A DNA stretch of 33,109 bases from a virus: the IMG/VR virus record IMGVR_UViG_3300021404_000032, positions 1 through 33,109 of that record; one strand, 5' to 3'. Under the pieces are notes generated by a model. That model had not been told where the DNA came from, did no database searches, and saw only the letters and a program-made list of their open reading frames with translations. The translations under genes were made by a program, and so were the position numbers. Each line of letters starts with the position of its first letter. Position 1 is the stretch's first letter. Of the stretch, positions 26,112 to 33,109 are shown one piece after another.

Positions 26112-26566
26112 TGAGCTACGCCGACGATACGATTGACTGGCAGTCGATTCGCGATATCGACGCCTGGCTAGACCGCGCGGTATCCGGCATGTACACGGAT
26201 CAGCCGCTAGCACAGGACTGGGCGCGCTTGTCGAAGGTCGCTGAGGAACTTTCCGAGGCTCTGGAAGAGCTACCGGAGGACGCCACGGCACAGGACCTCC
26301 GGCGAATCAGCGAGATAACAAAGGCTCTCGGAAAAGCCATTCAGGACCACATCGGCGCGACCGGTCAGAACCCCAGGAAAGGTACCGACCTTCAGGGGTA
26401 TAATAAGATGCTGGATGAGCTAGCGGATACCGCGCTAACGGCTATCCTAGCAATTCAGCATTTCACCAAAGACATTCATCAGAGCAGCGGCATTATCCAG
26501 GGCAGGCTTACCCGGACGTATATGCGAATGCTTGAGGCGAACCGGAAAGAGGACGACTCGATATGA
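26111..26566 (+). CDS. MazG-like nucleotide pyrophosphohydrolase
   Basis: This 151-residue all-helical protein. The helix WARLSKVAEELSEALEEL carries the ExxE-type metal ligands of the MazG/dUTPase-like superfamily, and YNKMLDELADTALTAILAIQ carries the second ExxD pair. The conserved ATGQNPRKG lies between. These enzymes hydrolyse (d)NTPs to monophosphates and pyrophosphate, clearing damaged or unwanted nucleotides. The gene overlaps ThyX by four bases, which fits a role in shaping the thymidine nucleotide pool. Substrate preference cannot be read from the sequence. Confidence 0.8.
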   Translation: MSYADDTIDWQSIRDIDAWLDRAVSGMYTDQPLAQDWARLSKVAEELSEALEELPEDATAQDLRRISEITKALGKAIQDHIGATGQNPRKGTDLQGYNKMLDELADTALTAILAIQHFTKDIHQSSGIIQGRLTRTYMRMLEANRKEDDSI

Positions 26567-27573
26567 ATAAGGCAATAGGAGGATGGATCCATGAAGATGG
26601 GTCCGTCTGTAACGAGTATCTCGCGCCTCCGGAAAGTATGCCGCCGACCGGCTACTGGTGCACCCTGCATGAGCAGTACGTCCGGCACCCAGAGGCGACG
26701 GGAAGCGCGCTGCCCGTCCGATGGGCCGACCGCGCGATGTACTCCGCGAAGCCAATCGACGGTACCGGGCCGACCGTAGTCCTCAGCGACATGACGGCGA
26801 ATCCGCTCCGGCTCGTTGCGGCGGTCAGCGAACAGTACCGAGGCGGAATCTTCCCGGACCCCACCGAGGTCACCAGGGAACAGGCGATGGAGTGGTACCA
26901 CGGAGCGCTCAAGGCGCGCGGGCTCCCGGCTCCGCTCGAATGGGTCAACTTCTCGTTCTATATCGAAGGAGTCACCCGCGCGTTCACGCACCAGCTTGTC
27001 CGGCAGCGCACGGCGACGTTCGTTCAGGAGTCGATGCGGTTCGCGGTCAAAGAGAACGCCGAGATGGAAATCGTGATGCCGGAGTACATCGCCCGGCTCG
27101 CGGAGTACCATCCTCTGCGAGTCGAATGGCGGACTACCGCCCGGTACATAGCCGCGAGCTATAACCGGATGGTGAATGGGGGCGTACCCGCCGAGGACGC
27201 TCGCGGAATCCTCCCGACGAACATCGCCACCCGCGTCCACTACCGGACGAACCTCCGGAACCTCATCGAGCATGCCGGGCTCCGGCTCTGCTCCCAGGCC
27301 CAGTACGAATGGAAGCAAGTCTGGGCCGAGATGATTAAGGCCATCCTCGCGTACGGCCCAGAAGAGGACCGCTGGCAGCAGGAAGCAATCGTGCGGATGT
27401 TCCGCCCGGTCTGCTACCAGACGGGCCGATGCGAATTCATGGGACCGGCCGACCGGTTCTGTTCGATTCGCGACCGCGTGGAAGCCCACCACAAGAAAGG
27501 CGACCGGCCGGAGACCTGGGATGACATTCACCCACACGAGGCACTATCGTACGGAGCCGCAAGGAAGGCGTAA
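26563..27573 (+). CDS. thyX: Flavin-dependent thymidylate synthase ThyX
   Basis: This 336-residue protein is identified by HQLVRQRTATFVQESMRF (about residues 143-160), the actinophage form of the ThyX motif RHRxxSxxxxSxR, and by TNIATRVHYRTNLRNLIEH and LRLCSQAQYEW, where FAD and dUMP contacts lie. ThyX methylates dUMP to dTMP using methylene-tetrahydrofolate and FAD. It has about 70 extra N-terminal residues (with GYWCTLHEQYV) compared with the usual 220-250-residue enzyme and an extended C-terminus. It follows the MazG-like gene with a four-base overlap. A long antisense open frame here is a shadow of the codon bias. Confidence 0.9.
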   Translation: MNKAIGGWIHEDGSVCNEYLAPPESMPPTGYWCTLHEQYVRHPEATGSALPVRWADRAMYSAKPIDGTGPTVVLSDMTANPLRLVAAVSEQYRGGIFPDPTEVTREQAMEWYHGALKARGLPAPLEWVNFSFYIEGVTRAFTHQLVRQRTATFVQESMRFAVKENAEMEIVMPEYIARLAEYHPLRVEWRTTARYIAASYNRMVNGGVPAEDARGILPTNIATRVHYRTNLRNLIEHAGLRLCSQAQYEWKQVWAEMIKAILAYGPEEDRWQQEAIVRMFRPVCYQTGRCEFMGPADRFCSIRDRVEAHHKKGDRPETWDDIHPHEALSYGAARKA

Positions 27574-27574
27574 C

Positions 27575-27844
27575 ATGGCCGAGGAAGGATCGCAGCCACG
27601 CTTTCCGATCGTAGACCAGACGGTTATCGCGAACGCGCTAGCGAGGCTCTCCGAGCCGCCGCACGTACATCACTGGGAGATCCTAGGCATCCAGAGGCCG
27701 GCACGCCGCGCTCCGCATCCGCGTATACCAGATAGCAATACCACAATCGTCCTACTCCGCTGCCGGACGTGTAACTGGCCGGAGACGTCGGAGCTAGACG
27801 GTATGTGGACCGAGGAACAAGTCAGGGAAGGATACAGGCTATGA
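27575..27844 (+). CDS. Small zinc-binding-type protein
   Basis: This 89-residue protein. HVHHWEILG supplies histidines and LLRCRTCNWPET a CxxC knuckle, together a plausible zinc ribbon. It ends ELDGMWTEEQVREGY, a pattern often seen in small actinophage proteins. It starts one base after the ThyX stop and overlaps the next gene in ATGA-like fashion. Confidence 0.65.
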   Translation: MAEEGSQPRFPIVDQTVIANALARLSEPPHVHHWEILGIQRPARRAPHPRIPDSNTTIVLLRCRTCNWPETSELDGMWTEEQVREGYRL

Positions 27845-28203
27845 GCCTAATAGAGTCAGAAGCGCAGGAGACGGCCGACCGAGACGCGGCGCACGACTTC
27901 CTCAAGGCGATCGGTCTCACGCCGACGCCGGACGCCATAGGGCAGCTAGCCGGGCCGTTCGCGCTCGCGCTCTCGGTTATGTGCGAGCGTGGGTACGATC
28001 CGGAAGGCGCGACCTGGCAGAGCAAGGGCTGGAAAGGTCTCGTCCACGACATCCTCAACAAGGCCGGGCGAATCAAGTTCCATTCCTGGCGTCACAACGA
28101 CTTCGATGGTGACTCCGCGATCGACATTATCAACTTCGCTGGGTTCTACTGGCGCAAGCGATGCGAGGGCTCTAAGTGGGGAGAGCTAGGCGAGCCGTCA
28201 TGA
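27841..28203 (+). CDS. DUF1599-like (nucleotide-modification-associated) protein
   Basis: This 120-residue protein. The second half, GWKGLVHDILNKAGRIKFH then DSAIDIINFAGFYWRKR, resembles DUF1599, a MazG-like all-helical domain also called nucleotide modification associated domain 1. The first half is helical (AHDFLKAIGLTPTPDAIGQL). If correct, it adds to the nucleotide-handling genes around ThyX. The match is by pattern only. Confidence 0.5.
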   Translation: MSLIESEAQETADRDAAHDFLKAIGLTPTPDAIGQLAGPFALALSVMCERGYDPEGATWQSKGWKGLVHDILNKAGRIKFHSWRHNDFDGDSAIDIINFAGFYWRKRCEGSKWGELGEPS

Positions 28204-28580
28204 AGGCGAAAAAGCGCCGGAGCGATATCGGCCAGGAGCCCCACAAAGATCCCCGCTTCCTGGCGGCTGTCGATATGGTCGGCCGGAGCGGAGCCGACCA
28301 GTTCATGATGTGGTACTGCGACGAGCAGAAGCCGATCGTGTGGATAGCCGCTGCGCTCTTTGAGGAGAACTGGGAATGCGCAGCCGGGATGAATCCGCTC
28401 CGCGCTGTCTTCCGGCTCTGCGAGACGCTCGTGGACGGAGGTACATGCGTTCACTGCGGTAAGCCGACCGGATTTGTCCCGGACCTGGACCCGACCGTAC
28501 TAGGCGAGCTTATCTGCTGGTACCAGTGGGACCCTGAGCTGAAGACCTTTAGGCGAGGATGCGAAGGCGACGGGAAATGA
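28200..28580 (+). CDS. Protein with a CxxC knuckle, function unknown
   Basis: This 126-residue protein starts in an ATGA overlap. A basic start (KAKKRRSD) precedes a helical domain with DQFMMWYCDEQKPIVWIAAAL, a TCVHCGKPTGF zinc pair, and a C-terminal WDPELKTFRRGCEG. The order resembles actinophage proteins of unknown function. It overlaps the next gene by four bases. Confidence 0.7.
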   Translation: MKAKKRRSDIGQEPHKDPRFLAAVDMVGRSGADQFMMWYCDEQKPIVWIAAALFEENWECAAGMNPLRAVFRLCETLVDGGTCVHCGKPTGFVPDLDPTVLGELICWYQWDPELKTFRRGCEGDGK

Positions 28581-28798
28581 CGACCGGATGGGGCAGCGAC
28601 GAAAGCGGACGGACTCAGGTCTATGGGTTCTGGACTCCGAATGGATTCTGGCAGCTACTCCCTCCGGAGCCCATTCATTACGAGATCCCGGACATGACTG
28701 CTGAAGAGCGGATAGAGGCCGCGCAGCGCTATATCAAGTCGCTCCTGGCGAAGAATGGATATACTCCATGGGGAGTCCAGAGCAGTTCGTGGCGCTGA
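28577..28798 (+). CDS. Small protein, function unknown
   Basis: This 73-residue protein has an aromatic N-terminal half (YGFWTPNGFWQLLPPEPIHY) followed by a helix (TAEERIEAAQRYIKSLLAKN). The ATGA overlap supports the start. It shares 31 bases with the next gene, a longer overlap than usual here. Confidence 0.6.
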   Translation: MTTGWGSDESGRTQVYGFWTPNGFWQLLPPEPIHYEIPDMTAEERIEAAQRYIKSLLAKNGYTPWGVQSSSWR

Positions 28799-28986
28799 TC
28801 CGCGACTTTCCGGTAAGCGTCGATGACGAGGACGCGCGAATGCTCGCATACCTTATCTGGTCTGCTGAGCTAGCTAGATTCGGCGGCACGCCGGTATCGG
28901 GCGAGGACGATGTGGAAATCAAAGAGATGATAGCGGAAGGCGATATCCTGATGGTGCGTGTCCTAGGGCTAGCCGAGCGTGGCTGA
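28768..28986 (+). CDS. Small acidic protein, function unknown
   Basis: This 72-residue acidic, helical protein (DEDARMLAYLIWSAELARFG; DDVEIKEMIAEGDILMVRVL). It overlaps the PHP-domain gene by eight bases. Because it is directly upstream and overlapping, it is probably co-translated with the polymerase pieces. Confidence 0.6.
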   Translation: MGSPEQFVALIRDFPVSVDDEDARMLAYLIWSAELARFGGTPVSGEDDVEIKEMIAEGDILMVRVLGLAERG

Positions 28987-29923
28987 CGCCGATATCACCT
29001 ATGTTAATCTCCATGGACATTCGACCTTTAGCCACGGAGACGGGCACAAGCTGCCCCGGTACCATGTGGAGCGCGCGGCCGAGCTAGGCTATAAGGCTAT
29101 GGCGCTTACCGAGCATGGTGGCGTTAGCTCTCATTTCCAGCTTGAGAAATACGGCATACAGCTAGGCGTCAAGCCGATATTCGGGCTAGAGGGATATACC
29201 GGAGCCGTCGATGACGAACACAAGGGACAGTTCAAGTTCCACCTCACAATTCTCGCGAGAGATTCCGGAGGGTACAGAAATCTCAATAAAGTCGTCACCC
29301 AGTCGTGGCGTGATTATCATTATCATCCGACCATCTCAGGAAGCTCGCTCGCAGCGAACCGAGATGGACTGGCAGTATTGTCTGGATGCAGCGGTAGTCT
29401 TCTTGCTTGCTCTCTTCTCGGCGGTAAAGGGATACCAGAGCCCGTCAGTAAGCGGGCCGGGTATAATCGAGCCCTAGAGGTAATCGAGCGGTTCTATGAT
29501 ACATTCGGCAATTACTACTTCCTAGAGGTTCAGCCTTTCTGGGAGCTGCCCAGGACGTCTGAGATCAATACCACGTACGAAAAGCTATCGAGGGAGACGG
29601 GCGTGCCTCTTGTTGTCACGTGCGACGTCCATTACCCACGGCCGGATGATGGCGAGATGCAGGCTATTCTACACGCGGTCCATCGCGGGAAGCACTCGAT
29701 TGACGATGCGCTCCGTGAGTGGAATTACGAGGTCCCAATGACGCTTCCGCTTTCCGACCGCGAGCTAGCCGAGCGGCTAATGAAAACTGGCCTTTCCCGG
29801 AAAGCTTCGATGGAGGCTATTCAGTCCTCCGCGAACATTGCTGGTTTCTGTAACGTAACCCTACCGAAAGCCGACCGGCTCCGGTACCCGATTAGCGAGG
29901 ATGACGATGTGCCATGGATCTAG
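28979..29923 (+). CDS. dnaE: DNA polymerase III alpha, separate PHP (proofreading-type) domain
   Basis: This 314-residue protein matches the N-terminal PHP domain of DnaE and ends where the polymerase core would begin. All nine metal ligands of active PHP domains can be placed: His12, His14, Asp21, His46, Glu71, His88, Cys137, Asp216 and His218. In mycobacterial DnaE1 the corresponding residues carry out 3'-5' proofreading, so this piece is likely an active exonuclease acting on the polymerase from a separate chain. It starts at a GTG. The end (YPISEDDDVPWI) shows no intein sequence. It overlaps the next gene by ten bases. The polymerase core is 736 bases downstream. Confidence 0.85.
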   Translation: MADADITYVNLHGHSTFSHGDGHKLPRYHVERAAELGYKAMALTEHGGVSSHFQLEKYGIQLGVKPIFGLEGYTGAVDDEHKGQFKFHLTILARDSGGYRNLNKVVTQSWRDYHYHPTISGSSLAANRDGLAVLSGCSGSLLACSLLGGKGIPEPVSKRAGYNRALEVIERFYDTFGNYYFLEVQPFWELPRTSEINTTYEKLSRETGVPLVVTCDVHYPRPDDGEMQAILHAVHRGKHSIDDALREWNYEVPMTLPLSDRELAERLMKTGLSRKASMEAIQSSANIAGFCNVTLPKADRLRYPISEDDDVPWI

Positions 29924-30240
29924 AATGGGAGCGCGTAAAGAGGATGCCGAAACAGGGTGACTACATTTACGTGGAGCAGATCTGCCCGGTTCGCGCCTTT
30001 ATCGGCCAGGTAGTCCTGATATGGACGAACGATAACGACCGTCAGGTGATAGCCGTTGTCGATGGCGCTGGCGACGTTATCAACCTGGCCGAGGATGACC
30101 GCTGGGTCTCTTATCACGGCACCCACCGCGAGGTCGCTACCGTAGAGATCCTGAAGAGGTCCGGCCTGTGTATCTGCTGCGACGCTCCGCTACTAGTGGG
30201 CCGCTCCGGGAACATCGACCACGCCTGGCTCTGGAGCTAA
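29914..30240 (+). CDS. Small protein between the DnaE pieces
   Basis: This 108-residue protein overlaps the PHP gene by ten bases. A basic start (ERVKRMPKQGDYIYVE) leads into a beta-rich domain (AFIGQVVLIWTNDNDRQVIA; RWVSYHGTHREVATVEIL) and a CICCDAP cysteine cluster before the end DHAWLWS. It could be a small barrel with a zinc site. Whether it helps join the two polymerase pieces is unknown, but its place is suggestive. Confidence 0.7.
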   Translation: MDLEWERVKRMPKQGDYIYVEQICPVRAFIGQVVLIWTNDNDRQVIAVVDGAGDVINLAEDDRWVSYHGTHREVATVEILKRSGLCICCDAPLLVGRSGNIDHAWLWS

Positions 30241-30491
30241 TGATGAACGTGCTACTTGTCGACGGTCCTCGCGTTGGCGAAGTCATGGATGCAGCAAAGC
30301 ATACTTTCCCTGTCCCCGCTTTCAGCGACGGTCAGACGATAGTAAGCACTACATACTACGTCCACAGATTCTACCTATTCGGACAGCCGCTTTGGCTCGC
30401 GTCTATACATTTGATGGCAGAGGACGTCCGGCCGACCGATGTTGTCTCCGTTATCCTGTCGGATAAGGCTATTCAGGCTCTGGGGCAATAA
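30240..30491 (+). CDS. Small protein, paralogue of the gene at 24224
   Basis: This 83-residue protein starts in TAATGATG. It begins MMNVLLVDGPRVGEVMDA and contains YYVHRFYL, LASIH and ILSDKA at positions equivalent to its paralogue. The pair probably arose by duplication within this element. It shares single bases with both neighbours. Function unknown. Confidence 0.7.
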   Translation: MMNVLLVDGPRVGEVMDAAKHTFPVPAFSDGQTIVSTTYYVHRFYLFGQPLWLASIHLMAEDVRPTDVVSVILSDKAIQALGQ

Positions 30492-30667
30492 TGGAAGGTA
30501 TCGACGGCTGGACTCGCGAGCTATGGCGAATCTCCCAGGATGATGATATGCGTATCGACCTCGCCGGCAAGATCCAGGATATTGTCGATGAGATGCGCAC
30601 AACAGCCCATCTCCCGGTATTCGGCATCAACGATGTCGTGATTGATACGGAGCCAGTCGATGGGTAA
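30491..30667 (+). CDS. Small acidic protein before the polymerase core
   Basis: This 58-residue acidic protein (ELWRISQDDDMRIDLAGKIQ; HLPVFGINDVVIDTEPVDG) begins in TAATG and overlaps the polymerase start by eight bases. The first half is a helix with repeated Asp/Ile. Its overlaps on both sides indicate a real, co-translated gene. Confidence 0.6.
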   Translation: MEGIDGWTRELWRISQDDDMRIDLAGKIQDIVDEMRTTAHLPVFGINDVVIDTEPVDG

Positions 30668-32963
30668 TACGGAAGTTAAGTCGGAGCGCTCCCGGCCAGA
30701 GGCCGAGGCAATGCTGTGGAAGTGGCTCCGGTTTGGATGGGAATACCGGCGCGTAGGTGAACGGTCCCAGGAGCAGCGCGAGTGGTACGGCGACCGCGTA
30801 AAGTATGAGATGGACCTGATCCTTGAGCGCGGGCTCGCGGATTTCTTCCTGTTTACCTCCGACACGATCCGGTGGGGTAAGGATCACGGCGTGGCGTTCG
30901 GCCCCGGACGCGGCTCAACGGCCGCATCGGTTGTCGCCTGGCTACTCCGGATTACTGAGATCGATCCATTCCGCTATCAGGGTATGGTTTTTGAGCGCTT
31001 CCTCGATATCTCCCGTCCGGACCCACCAGACATCGACGTTGACTGCTCCGACGAGGACCGCTGGAAGGTCTGGAAATACCTGGAGCGGAAGTACGGCCGT
31101 GACTGTTTCGGGCACATCGGCAATTTCGTCCGGTACCGTGGGAAGAATTCCCTTGACGATGTGGCCCGCGTATACAACATCCCTATCTGGGTCGTTGAGA
31201 TAATCAAGAACCTCCTAGTTGAAAGGTCGGGAGGCGACTCGCGGTTTGACGCTACCCTTGCCGATACCTTTGATATGTTCCCAGCGGCGCAGGACGTCCT
31301 AGACGAGTATCCCGATCTAATCAAGGCGACGAGGCTAGAGGGCGACATACGCGGAATGAGCGTTCACGCCGCTGGCCTGGTAATCGCGAATAGCCCGCTA
31401 ACGGATATCTGCGCCGTGTACGAGAAAGATGGCGTGCAGGTAATGTCCGTCGATAAGTATGACGCGGAGTACATGGGAGCCCTCAAGCTAGACTTCCTAG
31501 GGCTTACCACTATGGGAATGATCGCCCGCTGTCTAAAGATGGCCGGCCTGACTCTGGAGGACCTTTATGCGATACCCGATACTGACCCTGGAGCTATCGA
31601 GATTTTCCGTACCGGAGACGTCATCGGCGTGTTTCAGTTTGAGGGTAGAGCTACTAGGCTCGTCAACCGAGACGTCCGGCCAGATCACTTCATGCATATC
31701 ACAGACGTCAATGCGCTATCGCGTCCTGGCCCGCTGTTTTCCGGACAGACCGCAGACTACGTGGACGTCCGGCATGGGCGTAAGAAAGCAGAAAGCCTTC
31801 ATCCGCTCGTAGACGAGATCACGCACGATACCTACGGGCAGATAATCTATCAGGAGCAGATCCTCCGCATCCTCAAAGAGATGGGCGGATTCGACTGGTT
31901 CTCCGTCTCACAGATCCGGCGCATCATATCCAAGAAAATGGGCGAAGCCGCATTCCAGATGTCATACGAGCAGTTCGCTCAGGGCGCACTCGATGGCTAC
32001 GGAGTAGACCGCGAGCTAGCCGATAAGATCTGGAAGCGGCTTGTTACGTCTGGTACCTATTCCTTCAACATCGCCCATGCCATAAGCTACTCGATGCTAG
32101 CATTCTGGACGGCGTGGCTCAAGGCGAATTACCCGCTTGAGTTCTATGCGGCCTCGCTCGCGAAGGCGACGAAAGCAGAGACCCAGTTCCGGCTAATGCG
32201 AGATGCCCTCGCCCACTCGATAGACGTCCGGCCTCCGGACCCGAGGTATGCGCGACGGACCTGGACGCCGCATGTGGTAGCGAACGAACGGCCGGAGCTA
32301 CGGAGGCAGGAGCTACTCGCCGGATGGGAGCAGGTTCCAAAGATCGGCAAGAAAATGGCCGAGCGGATAGACGCCGAGAAGCCAGATGGTGGCTGGAAGA
32401 GTTTCTATGACCTAACCCGTATCGATGGGATCGGCCCGAAGACAGCCGAGCGCATGGCTGAGTTTGCGGCGGCCAATGACCCGTTCGGGCTCTACCGTAC
32501 CGAGAAGAAACTTGCGGCCGTGGACCGCTGGCTCAGACAGCAGAAAGCGGTCCCACAGCCGACCCATAACGGTGAGCATCTGGCGGCTATGGAAGTAGTA
32601 AAGAATCCTGCTCCGGGCAGGCGCTTCGCGCCTGGACCTGCGGTGGTTTATGCCGGGGTAGTTAGGAGAGTTGAATATAAGGATATCGTTGAGGACGAAC
32701 GGAGCCGCTCCGGCCGCGAGGTCGAAGAGATCCTCGCAGAGCTAAAGCGGCCCGATCTAATCAAGCGAGCTACCCTCCATATGTACGACGAGAGCGACGA
32801 GGAAGTTTATGGCCGCGTCAATAGATGGAAGTTCCCCGGACTGCTAAAGAAACTACAGACGATTCACGTCAACCACGACGTCGTGGTTATCGCCGGATTC
32901 CGGATAGCCGGATTCGGTACGCCGGTAATGATAAACAATATGTGGGTTATCGATCCCGATTAG
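30660..32963 (+). CDS. dnaE: DNA polymerase III alpha, polymerase core without PHP domain
   Basis: This 767-residue protein carries the catalytic core of DnaE. FGPGRGSTAASVVAWLL is at about 80-96, PDIDVD gives catalytic Asp126 and Asp128, and KLDFLGL gives the third Asp278. RPGPLFSGQTADYV, YQEQILRI and YSFNIAHAISYSMLAFWTAW follow in normal order. Beyond the fingers are helix-hairpin-helix segments (EQVPKIGKKMAERID; RIDGIGPKTAERMAEF) and an OB-like end. The first 60 residues replace the PHP domain with a charged helix pair. It polymerises the phage DNA and must work with the PHP piece encoded upstream or without proofreading. The ATG at 30660 was chosen over 30642 because it gives the usual short overlap. 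Confidence 0.9.
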   Translation: MGNTEVKSERSRPEAEAMLWKWLRFGWEYRRVGERSQEQREWYGDRVKYEMDLILERGLADFFLFTSDTIRWGKDHGVAFGPGRGSTAASVVAWLLRITEIDPFRYQGMVFERFLDISRPDPPDIDVDCSDEDRWKVWKYLERKYGRDCFGHIGNFVRYRGKNSLDDVARVYNIPIWVVEIIKNLLVERSGGDSRFDATLADTFDMFPAAQDVLDEYPDLIKATRLEGDIRGMSVHAAGLVIANSPLTDICAVYEKDGVQVMSVDKYDAEYMGALKLDFLGLTTMGMIARCLKMAGLTLEDLYAIPDTDPGAIEIFRTGDVIGVFQFEGRATRLVNRDVRPDHFMHITDVNALSRPGPLFSGQTADYVDVRHGRKKAESLHPLVDEITHDTYGQIIYQEQILRILKEMGGFDWFSVSQIRRIISKKMGEAAFQMSYEQFAQGALDGYGVDRELADKIWKRLVTSGTYSFNIAHAISYSMLAFWTAWLKANYPLEFYAASLAKATKAETQFRLMRDALAHSIDVRPPDPRYARRTWTPHVVANERPELRRQELLAGWEQVPKIGKKMAERIDAEKPDGGWKSFYDLTRIDGIGPKTAERMAEFAAANDPFGLYRTEKKLAAVDRWLRQQKAVPQPTHNGEHLAAMEVVKNPAPGRRFAPGPAVVYAGVVRRVEYKDIVEDERSRSGREVEEILAELKRPDLIKRATLHMYDESDEEVYGRVNRWKFPGLLKKLQTIHVNHDVVVIAGFRIAGFGTPVMINNMWVIDPD

Positions 32964-32972
32964 GAGACCGTA

Positions 32973-33109
32973 ATGACGACTACTAGCGAGCACCGCGAGG
33001 AACACGTGGAAAACGATGACCTCGTCGTGGTCCAGGCCGCAGAGAATATGGACCGCGCGACCTTCTGCCGTCACATGTCCCTGCGGCACGGCGAGAACCT
33101 AGGCGGGCT
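32973..33109 (+). CDS. Protein cut by the window end (partial)
   Basis: The 45 visible codons start at an ATG with TAGGAG upstream, nine bases after the polymerase stop. The sequence (SEHREEHVENDDLVVVQAAE; FCRHMSLRHGENLGG) is charged and helical. FCRHMSLRHG is a pattern seen at the start or end of small actinophage proteins. The gene continues beyond the window. Confidence 0.6.
   Translation, partial: MTTTSEHREEHVENDDLVVVQAAENMDRATFCRHMSLRHGENLGG

Noticed and set aside
26479-27537. 352-codon open frame on the minus strand opposite thyX
   Set aside because: It is antisense to a well-supported gene, has no ribosome binding site or motif, and arises from the high-GC third-position bias.
29924-30659. 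Simple frameshift or assembly error splitting DnaE
   Set aside because: Three complete, mutually overlapping genes lie between the halves, which a point error cannot produce.
28979-32963. Split intein joining the two DnaE pieces
   Set aside because: Neither junction has intein motifs (no Cys-start block, no C-terminal Asn-Cys), and the pieces end and begin at natural domain borders.

Overview
This 33.1 kb window looks like the early (non-structural) region of a large, high-GC actinobacteriophage or a phage-like plasmid. The evidence is a dense run of mostly rightward, overlapping small genes together with phage-type replication, recombination and nucleotide genes: a DnaE polymerase in two pieces, flavin-dependent ThyX, a MazG-like protein, an endonuclease VII-like HNH protein, a Cas4-like Fe-S nuclease, a RecA-like ATPase and a single-strand-binding-type protein. 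No capsid, tail, terminase, tRNA or rRNA gene was recognised. A Streptomyces-like host is an inference. It rests on the C-terminal tip SDEPPF of the putative ssDNA-binding protein, on no in-frame TTA codon being met in the genes read through, and on the actinobacterial protein families present. Leucine CTA codons are unusually common for such a genome.

Layout. (1) 1-3760: small genes with their own promoters and terminators, an Ala/Lys-rich histone-like protein, and a membrane-anchored lytic-transglycosylase-like protein. (2) 3757-4536, minus strand: a three-gene operon (PD-(D/E)XK-like nuclease, C2H2 zinc-finger microprotein, one-TM microprotein) diverging from a putative regulator across a palindromic operator. 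(3) 5100-8330: a tandem array of degenerate 7-bp repeats, then a DUF2637-like membrane protein, an FtsK/TraB-type DNA translocase and a small membrane protein, resembling the transfer module of actinobacterial conjugative plasmids. (4) 8327-8820: an orphan CxxCxGxG zinc-finger microprotein on the minus strand and a 358-bp control region with 15-bp direct repeats.

(5) 8820-13130: a series of short accessory units built alike. Several have a hairpin terminator whose T-rich tail holds the next gene's -35 box, a TATACT -10 box 16 bp further on, and a nearly invariant leader ending in GAAAGGCGAGAA just before the start codon. One interval (about 10807-10985) holds no gene but could form a long nested stem and is a good candidate for a structured noncoding RNA. 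(6) 13147-19245: tightly overlapping small genes including GIY-YIG-like, endonuclease VII-like and glycosyltransferase proteins. (7) 19238-23369: recombination and ssDNA module (Cas4-like nuclease, RecA-like ATPase, SSB-like protein) with basic, low-complexity tails.

(8) 23457-33109: a nucleotide and replication operon with a FAD/NAD(P)-binding oxidoreductase, a HAD deoxynucleotidase, an SDR dehydrogenase, a MazG-like protein, ThyX, a DUF1599-like protein, and the two DnaE pieces. The PHP (proofreading) domain and the polymerase core are separate genes with three small genes between them. Together these genes would supply dTTP, clean the nucleotide pool, replicate the DNA and process recombination intermediates. 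The glycosyltransferase and the oxidoreductases raise the possibility of DNA base modification, which is unproven.
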